NCBI RefSeq assembly: GCF_022369515.1
Contig: NZ_CP059724.1
Span: 620,001 to 684,000, forward strand
Direction: 5' to 3'
Length of the DNA stretch: 64,000 nt
From: Paenibacillus sp. 19GGS1-52
GTDB lineage: Bacteria > Bacillota > Bacilli > Paenibacillales > Paenibacillaceae
Of this stretch, positions 8,633-18,351 are shown one piece after another. Numbering within the stretch: position 1 is the first letter of the stretch; every line of letters starts with the position of its first letter. The notes beneath the pieces are model-generated. The model saw only the letters and a program-made list of their open reading frames with translations, searched no databases and was not told the DNA's origin. The translations under genes and the position numbers were made by a program.

Positions 8633-8808
8633 AGAGACCTCTCTTTGGTGATGCTCAACATAAATTTTGTCAGTATTCATCATAGCCTTCACAGCTTCTG
8701 CTTGTCTAGGCTTATTACAGCTGCTGCTTCGAGCTTTGGGTAAAAAACTATTGTATAATCGTGATTAGATGTTAAGAATTTGGAACCAGATAGGGAGAAC
8801 GCCAAGCT

Positions 8809-9429
8809 ATGTACCTTTTAGATGTAATGTCATGGCTGACTGAGGACAAGCTACGGCACATGCTGGAACAATATCGTTCTCTTGGACCGCTGCCTGGTAT
8901 CGGGCTGGCCTTTATGAAATCTTTTGTGCCACCACTGCCTACAATCGCTATTGTGGGTTTGAACGCAGCTGTGTATGGATTATGGCTGGGCTTTCTGTAC
9001 TCCTGGATTGGCTTGTTGGCTGGTTGTGTAACCACCTTCCTGATTATCCGAAAAATAGCTTCCCATCCGTATCTACGGAAATGGGCCTTGCGCCCAAAGG
9101 TTGCCAAGAGTATGACTTGGGTACGTCAGAGTGGCTTTAGCTATGTTTTTCTGCTTAGTCTTTTTCCTGTGGGGCCGTTTGTGGTCATTAATATGGCTGC
9201 TGGACTTGCTAGAATGAAGTTGCGTTCCTATTTAATAGCACTATTTGCAGGCAAAGCCATCATGGTATTCGCAGTTTCATATATTGGGAATGATGTTGAA
9301 CGGTTTATCCGCCACCCGGGTGAAGTGATCTATGTATTACTGTTTATTGGATTGTCACTTTGGGGAGTTAAGGCCATCGAGGCCCGCTTTGCCAAAGCGG
9401 CAGCGGATAGTGATAAAGTTAATCTGTAA
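8809..9429 (+). CDS. VTT-domain (TVP38/TMEM64-like) membrane protein
   Basis: A 206-residue integral membrane protein with the VTT/SNARE-associated fold: a re-entrant segment near residues 30-60 (MKSFVPPLPTIAIVGLNAAV), a G-x-x-x-G-rich helix, the motif FPVGPFVVINMAAGL (about 125-140) and a C-terminal helix pair. Such proteins are related to DedA/TMEM41-type lipid scramblases, but the substrate of this subgroup is not established. GGGAGAAC precedes ATG 8809, and a TATAAT at 8753-8758 may be its -10 box. It is divergent from the kinase. Confidence 0.8.
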   Translation: MYLLDVMSWLTEDKLRHMLEQYRSLGPLPGIGLAFMKSFVPPLPTIAIVGLNAAVYGLWLGFLYSWIGLLAGCVTTFLIIRKIASHPYLRKWALRPKVAKSMTWVRQSGFSYVFLLSLFPVGPFVVINMAAGLARMKLRSYLIALFAGKAIMVFAVSYIGNDVERFIRHPGEVIYVLLFIGLSLWGVKAIEARFAKAAADSDKVNL

Positions 9430-9488
9430 CGGTTAGAACAGTATGTATGAACTAGAGCTGAATATAAATTTTGCGGAAGAGGTGTTCT

Positions 9489-10391
9489 ATGAAATATCGT
9501 AAGCTCGGAAGTACAGGGATGGATATATCGGTTATTGGTCTGGGAACTTGGCAGTTTGGTGGCGAGTGGGGCAAGGATTTTACGCAAGTCGAAGTGGATG
9601 CCATGCTGGATAAGGCAGGGGAGCTTGGTATTAATCTGTTGGATACTGCAGAGTGCTATGGGGATCATCTGTCGGAAAGCTTCATCGGTAACTATCTGGC
9701 CCGGCGGAAGCGCGCGGACTGGAAGGTAGCTACGAAATTCGGACACCATTTCGAGGGCCATCTGCAACGCGGGCAACTGTGGAGTGCGGCAGATGTGTTG
9801 AAGCAGCTGGATGACTCCTTGCGAGCACTCCAGAGTGAATATGTAGATCTGTATCAATTCCACTCTGGAACGGATAATGAGTTTGACAATGACAAACTAT
9901 GGAGCATGCTGGACAGACAAGTGCAGGCCGGTAAGATCCGCCATTTGGGAGTGTCCATTAGTGCCTCCAACGATGGTGTATTTCAGACGGGTTCGGCGCC
10001 TGACGTCAAGGCAGAGGCGATTCAGGTAGTCTATAACCGTTTGGATCGTAAGCCGGAGGAAAACATATTTCCGCTGTGCATCGAGCATAACTTGGGAGTG
10101 TTGGCTCGTGTTCCCCTGGCGAGTGGTTATTTAAGTGGCAAGTATAAACCAGATGCGGTCTTCCAGCCGGGCGATGTGCGGGCTAACCATAATGCCGATA
10201 CGAGAAACAAGCAGTTGAAGGCTGTGGCTGAGATTGCTGCTAATGAGGTGCCGCGTGATATTCCTATGGCACAGTGGGCGCTGGCTTGGTGCCTTCAGCA
10301 TCCTGCAGTAACCAGTGTAATTCCGGGCTGCAAAAATGTGGAGCAGGTTATCTCCAACGCTGAGGCTGCTGATTTGGTAGGAAGTCTCTAA
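9489..10391 (+). CDS. Aldo/keto reductase
   Basis: NADPH-dependent carbonyl reductase of the AKR superfamily, 300 residues. The catalytic tetrad is visible: Asp52 and Tyr57 (LLDTAECYG), Lys83 (VATKFG) and His125 (YQFHSG). The C-terminal half has the cofactor-binding AKR pattern (VIPGCKNVEQV). ATG 9489 is preceded by GGAAGAGG, which fixes the start. The sequence resembles the YajO/IolS-like subgroup; the substrate is unknown. It converges on the next gene and overlaps its end by 4 bp. Confidence 0.9.
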   Translation: MKYRKLGSTGMDISVIGLGTWQFGGEWGKDFTQVEVDAMLDKAGELGINLLDTAECYGDHLSESFIGNYLARRKRADWKVATKFGHHFEGHLQRGQLWSAADVLKQLDDSLRALQSEYVDLYQFHSGTDNEFDNDKLWSMLDRQVQAGKIRHLGVSISASNDGVFQTGSAPDVKAEAIQVVYNRLDRKPEENIFPLCIEHNLGVLARVPLASGYLSGKYKPDAVFQPGDVRANHNADTRNKQLKAVAEIAANEVPRDIPMAQWALAWCLQHPAVTSVIPGCKNVEQVISNAEAADLVGSL

Positions 10392-11899
10392 AAAGTGAAC
10401 ATGCTGCGAACCTGCGCTTCGGTTTCATCCCTGCTGCGCGTATGAACCCAGCTATTGGTTGAGGGATTATAACCATAATCTTGTTGCCAATCTTTAATAT
10501 GGCTGACGATGCAACGGACGGCCATTACAATCCGTTCCACTTCTTTGTTAGTCATAATCGGATGAAGCGAGAGGCGGACCCATCCTGGTTTTAGGGATTG
10601 GTTACCGGCATTCAATGCATCTACGAAGAGTGAGGAGAACTCTGGACTAAGTCCCAGCAGATGATGGCCATATGGACCAGCGCAAGAGCAGCCTCCGCGG
10701 GCCTGAATGCCGAAACGGTCATTCAGCAGCTTGACCGCGAGGTTGTAATGGATATTTTGCAGGTTGAAAGATACAATTCCGTGACGTTGGGTTTGGTTGC
10801 CGGCCAATAGCGTTAGGCCGGGTATCCTGCGGAGACCACTTAATAAAGTCTGGCACAGCTCCTGCTCACGGAGCGTCATATAATGTCCAACCCCATTCAT
10901 TTGCTCTTTCAGATTCAGGCACAGTGCGGTCCGGAAGGCTTGCATAAAGCCAGGTGTTCCTCCGTCCTCACGGATCTCAACAGTATCTATGTAACGGCGC
11001 CCACCCCATGGGTTTACCCATACCACCGTACCTCCACCAGGTTCATCCGGTAGTTGATTTCGGCAAAGGGCAGCATCAAATAACAGGACTCCACCTGAAC
11101 CTGGGCCACCGAGGAATTTATGCGGAGAGAAGAAAATGGCATCCAGCTTCTCAAGTGGAGCAGCTGGATGCATGTCAATAGGTTCATAGGGAGCACTGGC
11201 AGCGAAATCGACAAAACAAACCCCACCATGCCGATGCATGGCTGCAGCCAGCTTAGGATAAGGGGTTTGAATCCCGGTAACGTTGGAGCAGGCGGTAAAC
11301 GAGCCGATCTTAAAGCGGCGGTGCCGATAGGCGACCAGCAATGCCTCCAACTGCTGAACATCTATATTTCCCTCCGCATCGGGAGGTACGGTGACAACAT
11401 CGCCCAACCCCTCCTGCCAAGGCAGCAGATTGGAATGATGCTCCATATGGCTAATGAAGATTACCGGACGTTCTTCTGCAGAGGCAGCTTGATCCTCTGT
11501 GAGCCATTCCGGCAACTTTAAACCCATTAGGCGCTGCAGCTTGTTCACGGCCCCAGTGGTCCCATTGCCGCAAAAGAGCAAAACGTCCTGCGGTCTCGCA
11601 TTGACATGCTTTTTGATGATACGGCGAGCTTCGGCGTAAGCCAAGGTTATGGTTAATCCAGTAGTATTGGACTCTGTATGCGGATTGCTAACATAGGGAC
11701 CAAAGCTCTCCTGCAATCTGCGCTCAATCGGCTCATATAAGCGACCACTTGCCGTCCAATCAGCATACAGCAGCGGTTGTCTGCCATAGGGAGTGGTAAT
11801 ATATTGGCCGATGCCGATGGTATGTTCACGAAAAGTTTCAAAGTGCTCTTGCAGTGAAGCTGGCGTCTCTTCCGAAGAGGCGCGGATGATACTCAGCAC
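10388..11899 (-). CDS. Class V aminotransferase (cysteine desulfurase-like)
   Basis: A PLP enzyme of about 503 residues. Visible features are the phosphate-binding CGNGTTGAVNK segment, EHHSN, the PLP-binding Lys261 in FFSPHKFLGG, and a Cys-containing loop RGGCSCAGPYG near the C-terminus. The fold matches SufS/NifS-like desulfurases, but the insert pattern suggests a less studied subgroup, so whether it releases sulfur from cysteine is open. GTG 11899 follows GGAGGGG at ideal spacing. A longer frame to 12043 would run through an intergenic repeat. The DsrE-like gene upstream supports a sulfur-handling role. Confidence 0.82.
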   Translation of the reverse strand: MLSIIRASSEETPASLQEHFETFREHTIGIGQYITTPYGRQPLLYADWTASGRLYEPIERRLQESFGPYVSNPHTESNTTGLTITLAYAEARRIIKKHVNARPQDVLLFCGNGTTGAVNKLQRLMGLKLPEWLTEDQAASAEERPVIFISHMEHHSNLLPWQEGLGDVVTVPPDAEGNIDVQQLEALLVAYRHRRFKIGSFTACSNVTGIQTPYPKLAAAMHRHGGVCFVDFAASAPYEPIDMHPAAPLEKLDAIFFSPHKFLGGPGSGGVLLFDAALCRNQLPDEPGGGTVVWVNPWGGRRYIDTVEIREDGGTPGFMQAFRTALCLNLKEQMNGVGHYMTLREQELCQTLLSGLRRIPGLTLLAGNQTQRHGIVSFNLQNIHYNLAVKLLNDRFGIQARGGCSCAGPYGHHLLGLSPEFSSLFVDALNAGNQSLKPGWVRLSLHPIMTNKEVERIVMAVRCIVSHIKDWQQDYGYNPSTNSWVHTRSRDETEAQVRSMFTF

Positions 11900-11913
11900 G
11901 GACAATCCCCTCC

Positions 11914-12023
11914 AGCCGTTTCTTTCTTGAATATAAGAAAGAAGAAGGTACACGATATCCTTTATCCTTATATTTCTCGAAGAAATGGGAGCCGTCCTTA
12001 TAAAGGACAGCAAAGCCGTTTCT
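11914..12023 (-). repeat. Dispersed palindromic repeat, copy A (full length)
   Basis: Read on the minus strand this contains a GAAACGGCTTTGC arm, a GTCC/GGAC hairpin, an arm CCCATTTC, then GAAATATAAGGATAA and TTCTTATATTC. It matches copy B (38111-38204) over its first 60 bases with about seven mismatches. AGCCGTTTCT occurs at both ends (11914-11923 and 12014-12023). It separates the DsrE-like gene from the aminotransferase gene. Confidence 0.75.
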
Positions 12024-12078
12024 CCTTGCCTCAGTATATGCAAGCAGGGAGGAATAGGTTAAAGCCCATGACAGGGAT

Positions 12079-12555
12079 CTAAATGAACAGCTGCATATCG
12101 CTTTCCAGCGCATCTTTCAAATACGTAGCAGCATCAATGATTTCTACCTCAGGCAGCAGTTCCTCGGGCTTGAAGCCCATAATCTCTACGGATAGCTTGC
12201 AGGCGTAGAACTTGATGTTCTTTTTGCGAGCGCCTTTGAGAAAATGAATGAGCTTGGGTGCGCCTTGATCCTCCATCATTTCCTCCAGCATCATCCGTCC
12301 CAAGCCACTGAAATTCAGATGTGAGAGTGGCAACTGCTGAGGACCCTTCGGCGTGATGACGTCCATCAGCTTTTCATAAATAGTCTTGTCCTCCAATGAC
12401 ATCTTCTCCGGATCACGGACGAGAAACAGCCCCCAGAAAGAGAAGAACATCGTCACCTCCACATCAATATCCCGTGCTGCATTGGCAAGGATCAGCCCGG
12501 CCATCGCTTTGTCATATTCCCCACTGAACATCAGCAGATTGATTTTTTTGCCCAC
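12079..12555 (-). CDS. DsrE/DsrF-like sulfur-carrier family protein
   Basis: A 158-residue protein of the DsrE/F/H-like (peroxiredoxin-like) family: an N-terminal INLLMFSGEYDKAMAGL strand-helix, a hydrophobic VTMFFSFWG strand, and a single conserved Cys119 in FYACKLSVEIMGF, the expected persulfide or redox site. It starts at GTG 12555 after GGAGGG; an overlapping ATG two bases upstream is out of frame. Members often sit with cysteine desulfurases, rhodaneses or sulfurtransferases, and here a class V aminotransferase follows. Sulfur transfer is inferred. Confidence 0.8.
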   Translation of the reverse strand: MGKKINLLMFSGEYDKAMAGLILANAARDIDVEVTMFFSFWGLFLVRDPEKMSLEDKTIYEKLMDVITPKGPQQLPLSHLNFSGLGRMMLEEMMEDQGAPKLIHFLKGARKKNIKFYACKLSVEIMGFKPEELLPEVEIIDAATYLKDALESDMQLFI

Positions 12556-12657
12556 ATTAAGTTCCCTCCATGATCATTATGGAATGTACATAGTATGGTT
12601 GGTGCATCTGAGAAGTATGCTTCGATCGATCTAGTGAACTTTTGAGGGGTTCTATTG

Positions 12658-12684
12658 AAAAAAAGCCCCCTTGCGGGAGCTTAA
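12658..12684 (-). terminator. Intrinsic terminator of the small membrane protein gene
   Basis: On the minus strand, AGCTCCC and GGGGGCT form a stem with a GCAA loop, followed by seven T. Confidence 0.85.
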
Positions 12685-12716
12685 ATATTCGCTGCTATTC
12701 GTGTTTAGTTATTTAG

Positions 12717-13040
12717 TTATTTTAATGTATTTTCGGAATCGGTTGACTCCAGATCAGTAGGGCGGAGGCGATCATAGTGGCGGGCTGCATACCAGACGCT
12801 GCCAGTAAACAGCACAATGAGTCCCAGGATAATAGCAAACCGCCAATCGCCTGCTTTGAAATTCAGCTGGAGTACTGTCAGTACGAGCGCAACCTGGGTC
12901 CACACAAGCGTTCTTTTGCGAAAAGCCGAAATATCTCCAGTCATCTTTGGCATGCCGCGGATAACACGATAAGCAATAAGGGCCAGGATCAGCGCAAATA
13001 TCGCGGTTCCAGCTAATTCTGCAGGTGATAATACATTCAT
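12717..13040 (-). CDS. Small membrane protein of unknown function
   Basis: A 107-residue protein with three hydrophobic segments (about residues 8-27, 47-63 and 68-86) and a charged C-terminal tail (HYDRLRPTDLESTDSE). AAAGGA precedes the start ATG 13040. I do not recognise a characterised family. It has its own downstream terminator and sits between the DsrE-like gene and a c-di-GMP signalling gene, with no clear functional link to either. Confidence 0.65.
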   Translation of the reverse strand: MNVLSPAELAGTAIFALILALIAYRVIRGMPKMTGDISAFRKRTLVWTQVALVLTVLQLNFKAGDWRFAIILGLIVLFTGSVWYAARHYDRLRPTDLESTDSENTLK

Positions 13041-13118
13041 CGTCTCAAAATCCTTTCAGGTTATCTAATCTTTATTATAGCGATCCTATGGTGTTTTACC
13101 AACTCGCTCTAGTGTCAA

Positions 13119-15257
13119 TTATGAGACTAGTTTCCGAATTTCTGCCGGAGGGAGCCCTGGGTAGAATAGAAAACCCTGAATATAAGGGCAATTATGCTGA
13201 ATTAAGAAATCAGCTTGTTCCACAGTCTCCACACCTTCAGCAATAAGATCATAGCCTAGCTGTGAGGCAACATAGACGATCGACTTAATAATGGTCTCAT
13301 CAATCGTGCTGACTCCAATGCCTGTAATAAACGTTCGATCAATCTTAATTTTGTTGACTGGAAAATGCTTCAAATAGTTCAAAGAGGAATATTTGGTGCC
13401 AAAATCGTCAATGGACACCACAATTCCGCGATCGCGCATTTGCTGCAACAGCGGATAATGCTCTTCCAAAAGGGCAGTGCTTTCCGTAATCTCAAACTCC
13501 AGTACTTCCGTCCCTAATTGATATTGATCGAGTACGGCGAAGAGGTTCTCCAGGAGATTGCGATTGTAGAACCAGCTGTTGGAGATATTGATGGATGTAC
13601 GCAGCAGGGTCATTCCATCTGCTCTCCACGCACAAAGCTGTCTGCATACTTCACGCAGCACCCAATCTGTAAGCTGAATCATTAATCCAGCTTCTTCTAC
13701 GGCAGCAATGAAGGTTCCTGGTCCGATCAGCCCCTTCTCCGGATGATTCCAACGGATCAGGGCTTCCATACCAATCATTTCTCCGGTTATGGCATTGATC
13801 TGCGGTTGATAATGGAGCACGAACTCGTTACGCTCGAGCGCAAAATGCAAGTATTTAGAAATCATCGTCCGCTGCAGCAGCTTTTCCCGCAGTTCCCAGT
13901 TGAAGAGGAAATAATCGGCATCTTCCTGAGATTTGGCCTGATACATGGACATGTCGGCAAATTTCAATAGATCATCCTTATCTAGCGAGTGCTCCGGGTA
14001 TAGAGAAACTCCTATACTGGTAGACAAGTTAAGCTGGGCCCCGGCGATATTCAGCGTTTCCGAGATGAGGACACTAATCTTCCCGGCAATATCAGGGATA
14101 CTCTCTGGAGGGATATCTTCAAACAGCATGATGAATTCATCACCGCCTGTGCGTGCGAACATGGTGAAGGGCAGATTTCCATTTGCCAGTCGTCCAGCCA
14201 ATGCTTTAATCACCTGATCGCCAATGGAATGGCCGAGAGTATCGTTAATTTCCTTGAATCGATTCAGATCGAAGAAGAACAAGGTGTAGGTCTGAGTGGG
14301 TTCGGCAGACTGCAGAAGGCGCTCAAATTCCTCCATAAAATAACGTCGATTCGGTATATCTGTCAGAGAGTCATAGTGAGCCAGCTTCTCATATAATCGT
14401 TTGGAAATACGCAAATCCCGGGTGCGAATACTGACTATACGCTCCAGATCTCGGTTAAAGCGATTCTGATGCCACAGGATATAGAGGATGAACGCAATGA
14501 TAAGCAGGCAGGCAAGGTCGATCAAGAGAAGGCTTCTCAGTACCTCCCATTTCTTATGCGTATTCAAGGCGACGCCCATCAACCAATGTTGATTATAAAT
14601 TTCGAGAGGCGCGGTAAGCTGTTGCTCGGGGTTATGGTTCTGGTTGCCGAACAGGAAGGTGTGATCCACTTTAGTCACATATACCTCAGAACTGGTGAGC
14701 AGGAAGTCCACGATATCATCTATCCGCATAGTAACCGACACGATGCCCTTAAAGGAGTCGCCGTTATACAAAGCCTGCCTGATCACCATGCCATAATCAC
14801 CCTGAGCTAGCGTCCGGGGACCATCCACTGTTATTTTACGAGAGCGGAGGGTCTCTTGGATCAAGCCCGGTGAGGATAATGTAGAATCCAGAAACAGACT
14901 TTTATTCAGAATCGCAGTATTGCCTGCGAGGGGATACACATAGTGGATGAGACCGTCCGGAGCGATCATAATATTCATGATATCGCTTGAATTGCCGTAG
15001 GCTGCGGCGAGATATTGATTAATAACAGCAGGATCAGCATCAAAGCCGACCGCCTGGATAAAAGCACTGACGCCTTTTACAATCGAGACTCTCTCTTCAA
15101 TGTTCGATGTTAGCATAACCGCCTGAGCCGACAGGTCAGCTTGTTCAGCCCGGTATTCACGATCTACCGATAAAGAATAGTAGTAAAAAAGTGAGAGCTG
15201 AAGCGCAACTATGAAGCCGAGGATGATTGTTAAGGGCTTTTTACTAATAAAAGCCAT
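13119..15257 (-). CDS. Membrane CHASE-GGDEF-EAL c-di-GMP protein
   Basis: ATG 15257 after GGAGG gives 712 residues. An N-terminal TM helix leads to a CHASE-like sensor (about residues 40-215) and a second TM (about 245-265). A GGDEF domain (RTGGDEF intact, no RxxD inhibitory site) and an EAL domain follow. The EAL part keeps MEALIRW, EITES, KIDRTF and AEGVET. However, loop 6 reads DDFGTKYSS where DDFGTGYSS is usual, and the metal-ligand Asn segment reads NISNSWF rather than the common NVSARQL. It could therefore be a cyclase with a weak or regulatory EAL domain; activity cannot be read from sequence. It is monocistronic. Confidence 0.88.
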   Translation of the reverse strand: MAFISKKPLTIILGFIVALQLSLFYYYSLSVDREYRAEQADLSAQAVMLTSNIEERVSIVKGVSAFIQAVGFDADPAVINQYLAAAYGNSSDIMNIMIAPDGLIHYVYPLAGNTAILNKSLFLDSTLSSPGLIQETLRSRKITVDGPRTLAQGDYGMVIRQALYNGDSFKGIVSVTMRIDDIVDFLLTSSEVYVTKVDHTFLFGNQNHNPEQQLTAPLEIYNQHWLMGVALNTHKKWEVLRSLLLIDLACLLIIAFILYILWHQNRFNRDLERIVSIRTRDLRISKRLYEKLAHYDSLTDIPNRRYFMEEFERLLQSAEPTQTYTLFFFDLNRFKEINDTLGHSIGDQVIKALAGRLANGNLPFTMFARTGGDEFIMLFEDIPPESIPDIAGKISVLISETLNIAGAQLNLSTSIGVSLYPEHSLDKDDLLKFADMSMYQAKSQEDADYFLFNWELREKLLQRTMISKYLHFALERNEFVLHYQPQINAITGEMIGMEALIRWNHPEKGLIGPGTFIAAVEEAGLMIQLTDWVLREVCRQLCAWRADGMTLLRTSINISNSWFYNRNLLENLFAVLDQYQLGTEVLEFEITESTALLEEHYPLLQQMRDRGIVVSIDDFGTKYSSLNYLKHFPVNKIKIDRTFITGIGVSTIDETIIKSIVYVASQLGYDLIAEGVETVEQADFLIQHNCPYIQGFLFYPGLPPAEIRKLVS

Positions 15258-15425
15258 GGAGTGCCTCCGATATCGGAAAAGTTCAACATGAGTACTGGAA
15301 TGAATAGAGGATAGATTACCATGCTGGTGTAAAATATGTCGAGAAATGTCGTAGGTGTTGTTATAGCATGTCATTTTTATGGGCTTTGCGCAAGGGAAAT
15401 CATACTAAATATAGATTAGAATTAA

Positions 15426-15475
15426 AAACGGATAAACACATTCCGCCAAAGGGCGGTGTTGCGCTTATCCGTCGC
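15426..15475 (-). terminator. Intrinsic terminator of the acetate transporter-like gene
   Basis: On the minus strand, ACGGATAA pairs with TTATCCGT around an inner GCCCTTTGGC hairpin and is followed by a T-run. It lies about 45 bp past the stop at 15519. Confidence 0.8.
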
Positions 15476-15518
15476 TCATGATATATGCAATTTCTTAAGA
15501 TTACGACAAGACAGTTAC

Positions 15519-16142
15519 CTACTTCTTGAAAATACCAAGTGGAGCTCCAACAGGCAGGAAGGTACGTCCAAAATGGGCGTTAAGTACAGATGCACCACAG
15601 CCGTAAAGTGAAACAATACCAATCGCAAGCTCGGCACAAGCAGCAAGTTTATGGAATGCTTCAGCAGCAATACCAAAGGAATCGAAAGTCAGGCCAAGGA
15701 AGAGCAGATCGATTAGTGCAAAGATGATGAGCAGTACTTTATTGGCCTCTACCGCGCCAAGCGTCATAAATAGCGTAAAGACCAGATAACCTAGAAATAC
15801 AAAGCCAAGCTGCTTGGGGTCAATACCAGCGGCCAGGGTTGCACCGAATACGCCGAGTTTGATTAACCAGCTAGCCGCCATACCGAACCAGAAGAAGGCA
15901 TAAGCGGAAAATGCGGTCATTCCGAAAGTGTTATTGTGTTTGGCATCCTGGATCGCAGCGAACAGTTGGGCAAAGGCGCCAAGGAAAATTGCCCATGGAA
16001 TCGCATAGCTGAGACCTGTAGTGATTTCGAGCTTTTGTGAAGAAGCGACCAAGGTGACGATAGCCAGTCCGAATAGGCCGATGGCACTGGGATCCGCAGT
16101 GATGATTTTGACGGATTGAGTAGATGGGGATTGCGCTGACAT
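15519..16142 (-). CDS. GPR1/FUN34/YaaH (SatP-like) acetate/succinate transporter
   Basis: A 207-residue, six-helix membrane protein of the acetate uptake transporter family. The signature near the N-terminus reads DPSAIGLFGLA, a variant of the family's NPAPLGL motif that forms part of the selectivity constriction. The rest alternates hydrophobic helices with short loops, and the length is typical. ATG 16142 follows GGAGG by about 11 nt; an in-frame TTG overlaps that site and is unlikely. Acetate or succinate uptake is known for the family and inferred here. Confidence 0.85.
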   Translation of the reverse strand: MSAQSPSTQSVKIITADPSAIGLFGLAIVTLVASSQKLEITTGLSYAIPWAIFLGAFAQLFAAIQDAKHNNTFGMTAFSAYAFFWFGMAASWLIKLGVFGATLAAGIDPKQLGFVFLGYLVFTLFMTLGAVEANKVLLIIFALIDLLFLGLTFDSFGIAAEAFHKLAACAELAIGIVSLYGCGASVLNAHFGRTFLPVGAPLGIFKK

Positions 16143-16185
16143 GACAGTTAAAGCCTCCAATATTTAAAAGTGTTCGCTCATAGCA

Positions 16186-16206
16186 ACAGCACCCTGAGGG
16201 TGCTGT
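16186..16206 (-). other. Short perfect hairpin in the acetate transporter leader
   Basis: ACAGCACCC and GGGTGCTGT form a 9-bp stem with a three-base loop. It lies between the broken GGDEF-EAL gene and the transporter gene. There is no T-run on the minus strand, so it is not a standard terminator. Confidence 0.5.
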
Positions 16207-18351
16207 ATAAGCTTGGCCTATCATATCATATCGCTAAGAACTTGCCTATAAATTTGGAATCATTTTTTGTCATGAAATAGAGCATCTTGTGACAAAAAAG
16301 CAGGAATGGCCGATGAGTTAATCGGCTTGCTAATATAGTAACCTTGTAGCTCATCGCTGCCCAACTGGCGCAGCAGGTCAAATTGTTCCTGCAGTTCAAT
16401 GCCTTCGGAGATAACCTTGAGGCCAAGGTCATGACTTAGCTCAATAATAGCCTTGACTAGCACATCACCCTTAGGCTCCGATGTAATTTCGGATACGAAG
16501 GATCGGTCGATCTTGATAACGTCAACTGGGAAGCGTCGTAGATAACTTAGAGAAGAAAAGCCAGTGCCGAAGTCATCCAATGAAATGCGGAATCCATGCT
16601 CTCTAAGCTGCTGCAGCGACTGGAAGATATTGTCCCCGGATACCAATACACTTTCTGTGATTTCCAGCTCGAGACAGGAGGAGGGAAGATTATATTCCTG
16701 AAGCAGCTTCAACAGGATTTCTAAGAGTCCAGGCTGCATCAGCTGCCTAGCCGAAATATTGACCGCAGCACTTAACTCAAGACCCTGGAGTCGGAACTCG
16801 CGCATATCGGAGCATACCTGAGCGAGCACCCAATTGCCAATGCCGATAATGGAGGCACTGGTTTCGGCCAGTGGGATGAACTCTGAGGGAGGCACTGCAC
16901 CATAAGTTGGACTTGTCCAGCGAAGCAGCGCCTCTACCTTGACTATCTTAAGTGTGTCTGAGGATAAAATCGGTTGGTAATGAACTTCAAATTCGTTGTT
17001 TGCTATGGCGGATAGCAGCTGCTGCACGATTACCTTTTTACGTCTTACGCTTTCCTCCAGCACCGTTGAGTACTGAAATATATTGTTGCGGCCTGATTCT
17101 TTAACATGGAACATCGCCAGGTCTGCCTGCTTGACGAGTAAGTTAGCATCCTCACCATTCTGAGGATAGACGCTGATACCAATACTGGCCGTATTATACA
17201 GGAGATGCCCATGAATCTGATGTGGCACAGCTAATGCTTCTTGAATTCGCGACAGCTGTTCGGTAACCTCACCATTCTCCGAAATGTCTGCTAAAAGAAT
17301 AGTGAACTCATCGCCGCCAAGGCGGGAGACCACATCATTCTGACCAATGACGCTTGAGATTCGGGTGGCTATTTCCCTTAACATCACATCACCAAAATCA
17401 TGTCCCAAGGTGTCGTTGACGGTCTTGAAATGATCAAGATCAATAAAGAGCAGCACAATTTGTTGCTGTTCTTCTTTTGCTACCGCAATGGCTTGATTTA
17501 GCTTTGTGAAAAAGAGGGAGCGGTTAGGTAAGTGGGTCAGCGGGTCGAGCATCGTTTGTAGTCGCAGTTCTTCCTGCGCTTCCTCGAGGGACGAGAGCAT
17601 GCGATTGAATTCATGCTCCACATCGCTAAATTCATCATTACCCTTGCTGCGGATACGGATGGATAAATCCTGACTGCTGCCGATGCTGCGGATATTTCTT
17701 ACTAATGAAGACATCCGCTGCAGAACGAATCGGTTGACAAAGACCAGGCTGGCGATACACATCAGCAATGTTGTTCCTAGAAAGAACAGGCGGAAGTTAA
17801 TGATAGATCGCATACCGTTGTTATAAATTTCACGTGGCTGTTCCACTGTAATGACTATACCGGGATTGCCGAATAGGTCATAAATAACAGTATGAATAGA
17901 ATTGAAATTCTTAGAAGCGGTGGTAATCCATGTATCTTTTCCCTCGCTCTTGGCAAGCGATAAGGAGGTAGCCGGAACCATCGTGGCTCCGTACCCGATT
18001 CGAATAATTTCTTCCTGGTTCAGCATTCTTCCGGCAATGGCCGTTCCTCCCAGCGGTAGCACCTTCTCATTATTTAATATAGGTGTAAGGGTGATCAGCA
18101 TGGGACCCTCGTCTAACATCACAATTCCTGTCCTGCTATCCTCTGATCCCGCAAAAGGCGGCAAATGGCGGTTGATCAAGGAAATTTGATTTAGAAGCTC
18201 GGGGGTTAGTGGAGAAATAACTCCGGAATGTTGATTATATGTACCTCCATAGACCGGCTGCCCTAACTTGTTCAACAGCGCAATCATATCGAAATGATTA
18301 ATTTCATAGGTGAGCCCGTCATAATTACTTTTAATGTAGGGAGCGTTATTA

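Noticed and set aside
16186..16206. Terminator for the split GGDEF-EAL gene
   Set aside because: The hairpin is perfect but no T-run follows on the minus strand.
16260..18287. The 3' part of the split GGDEF-EAL gene as an independent intact gene
   Set aside because: Its ATG lacks a ribosome site, it begins inside the CHASE4 sensor, and removing the IS joins it in frame to an N-terminal part at 19874-20130.
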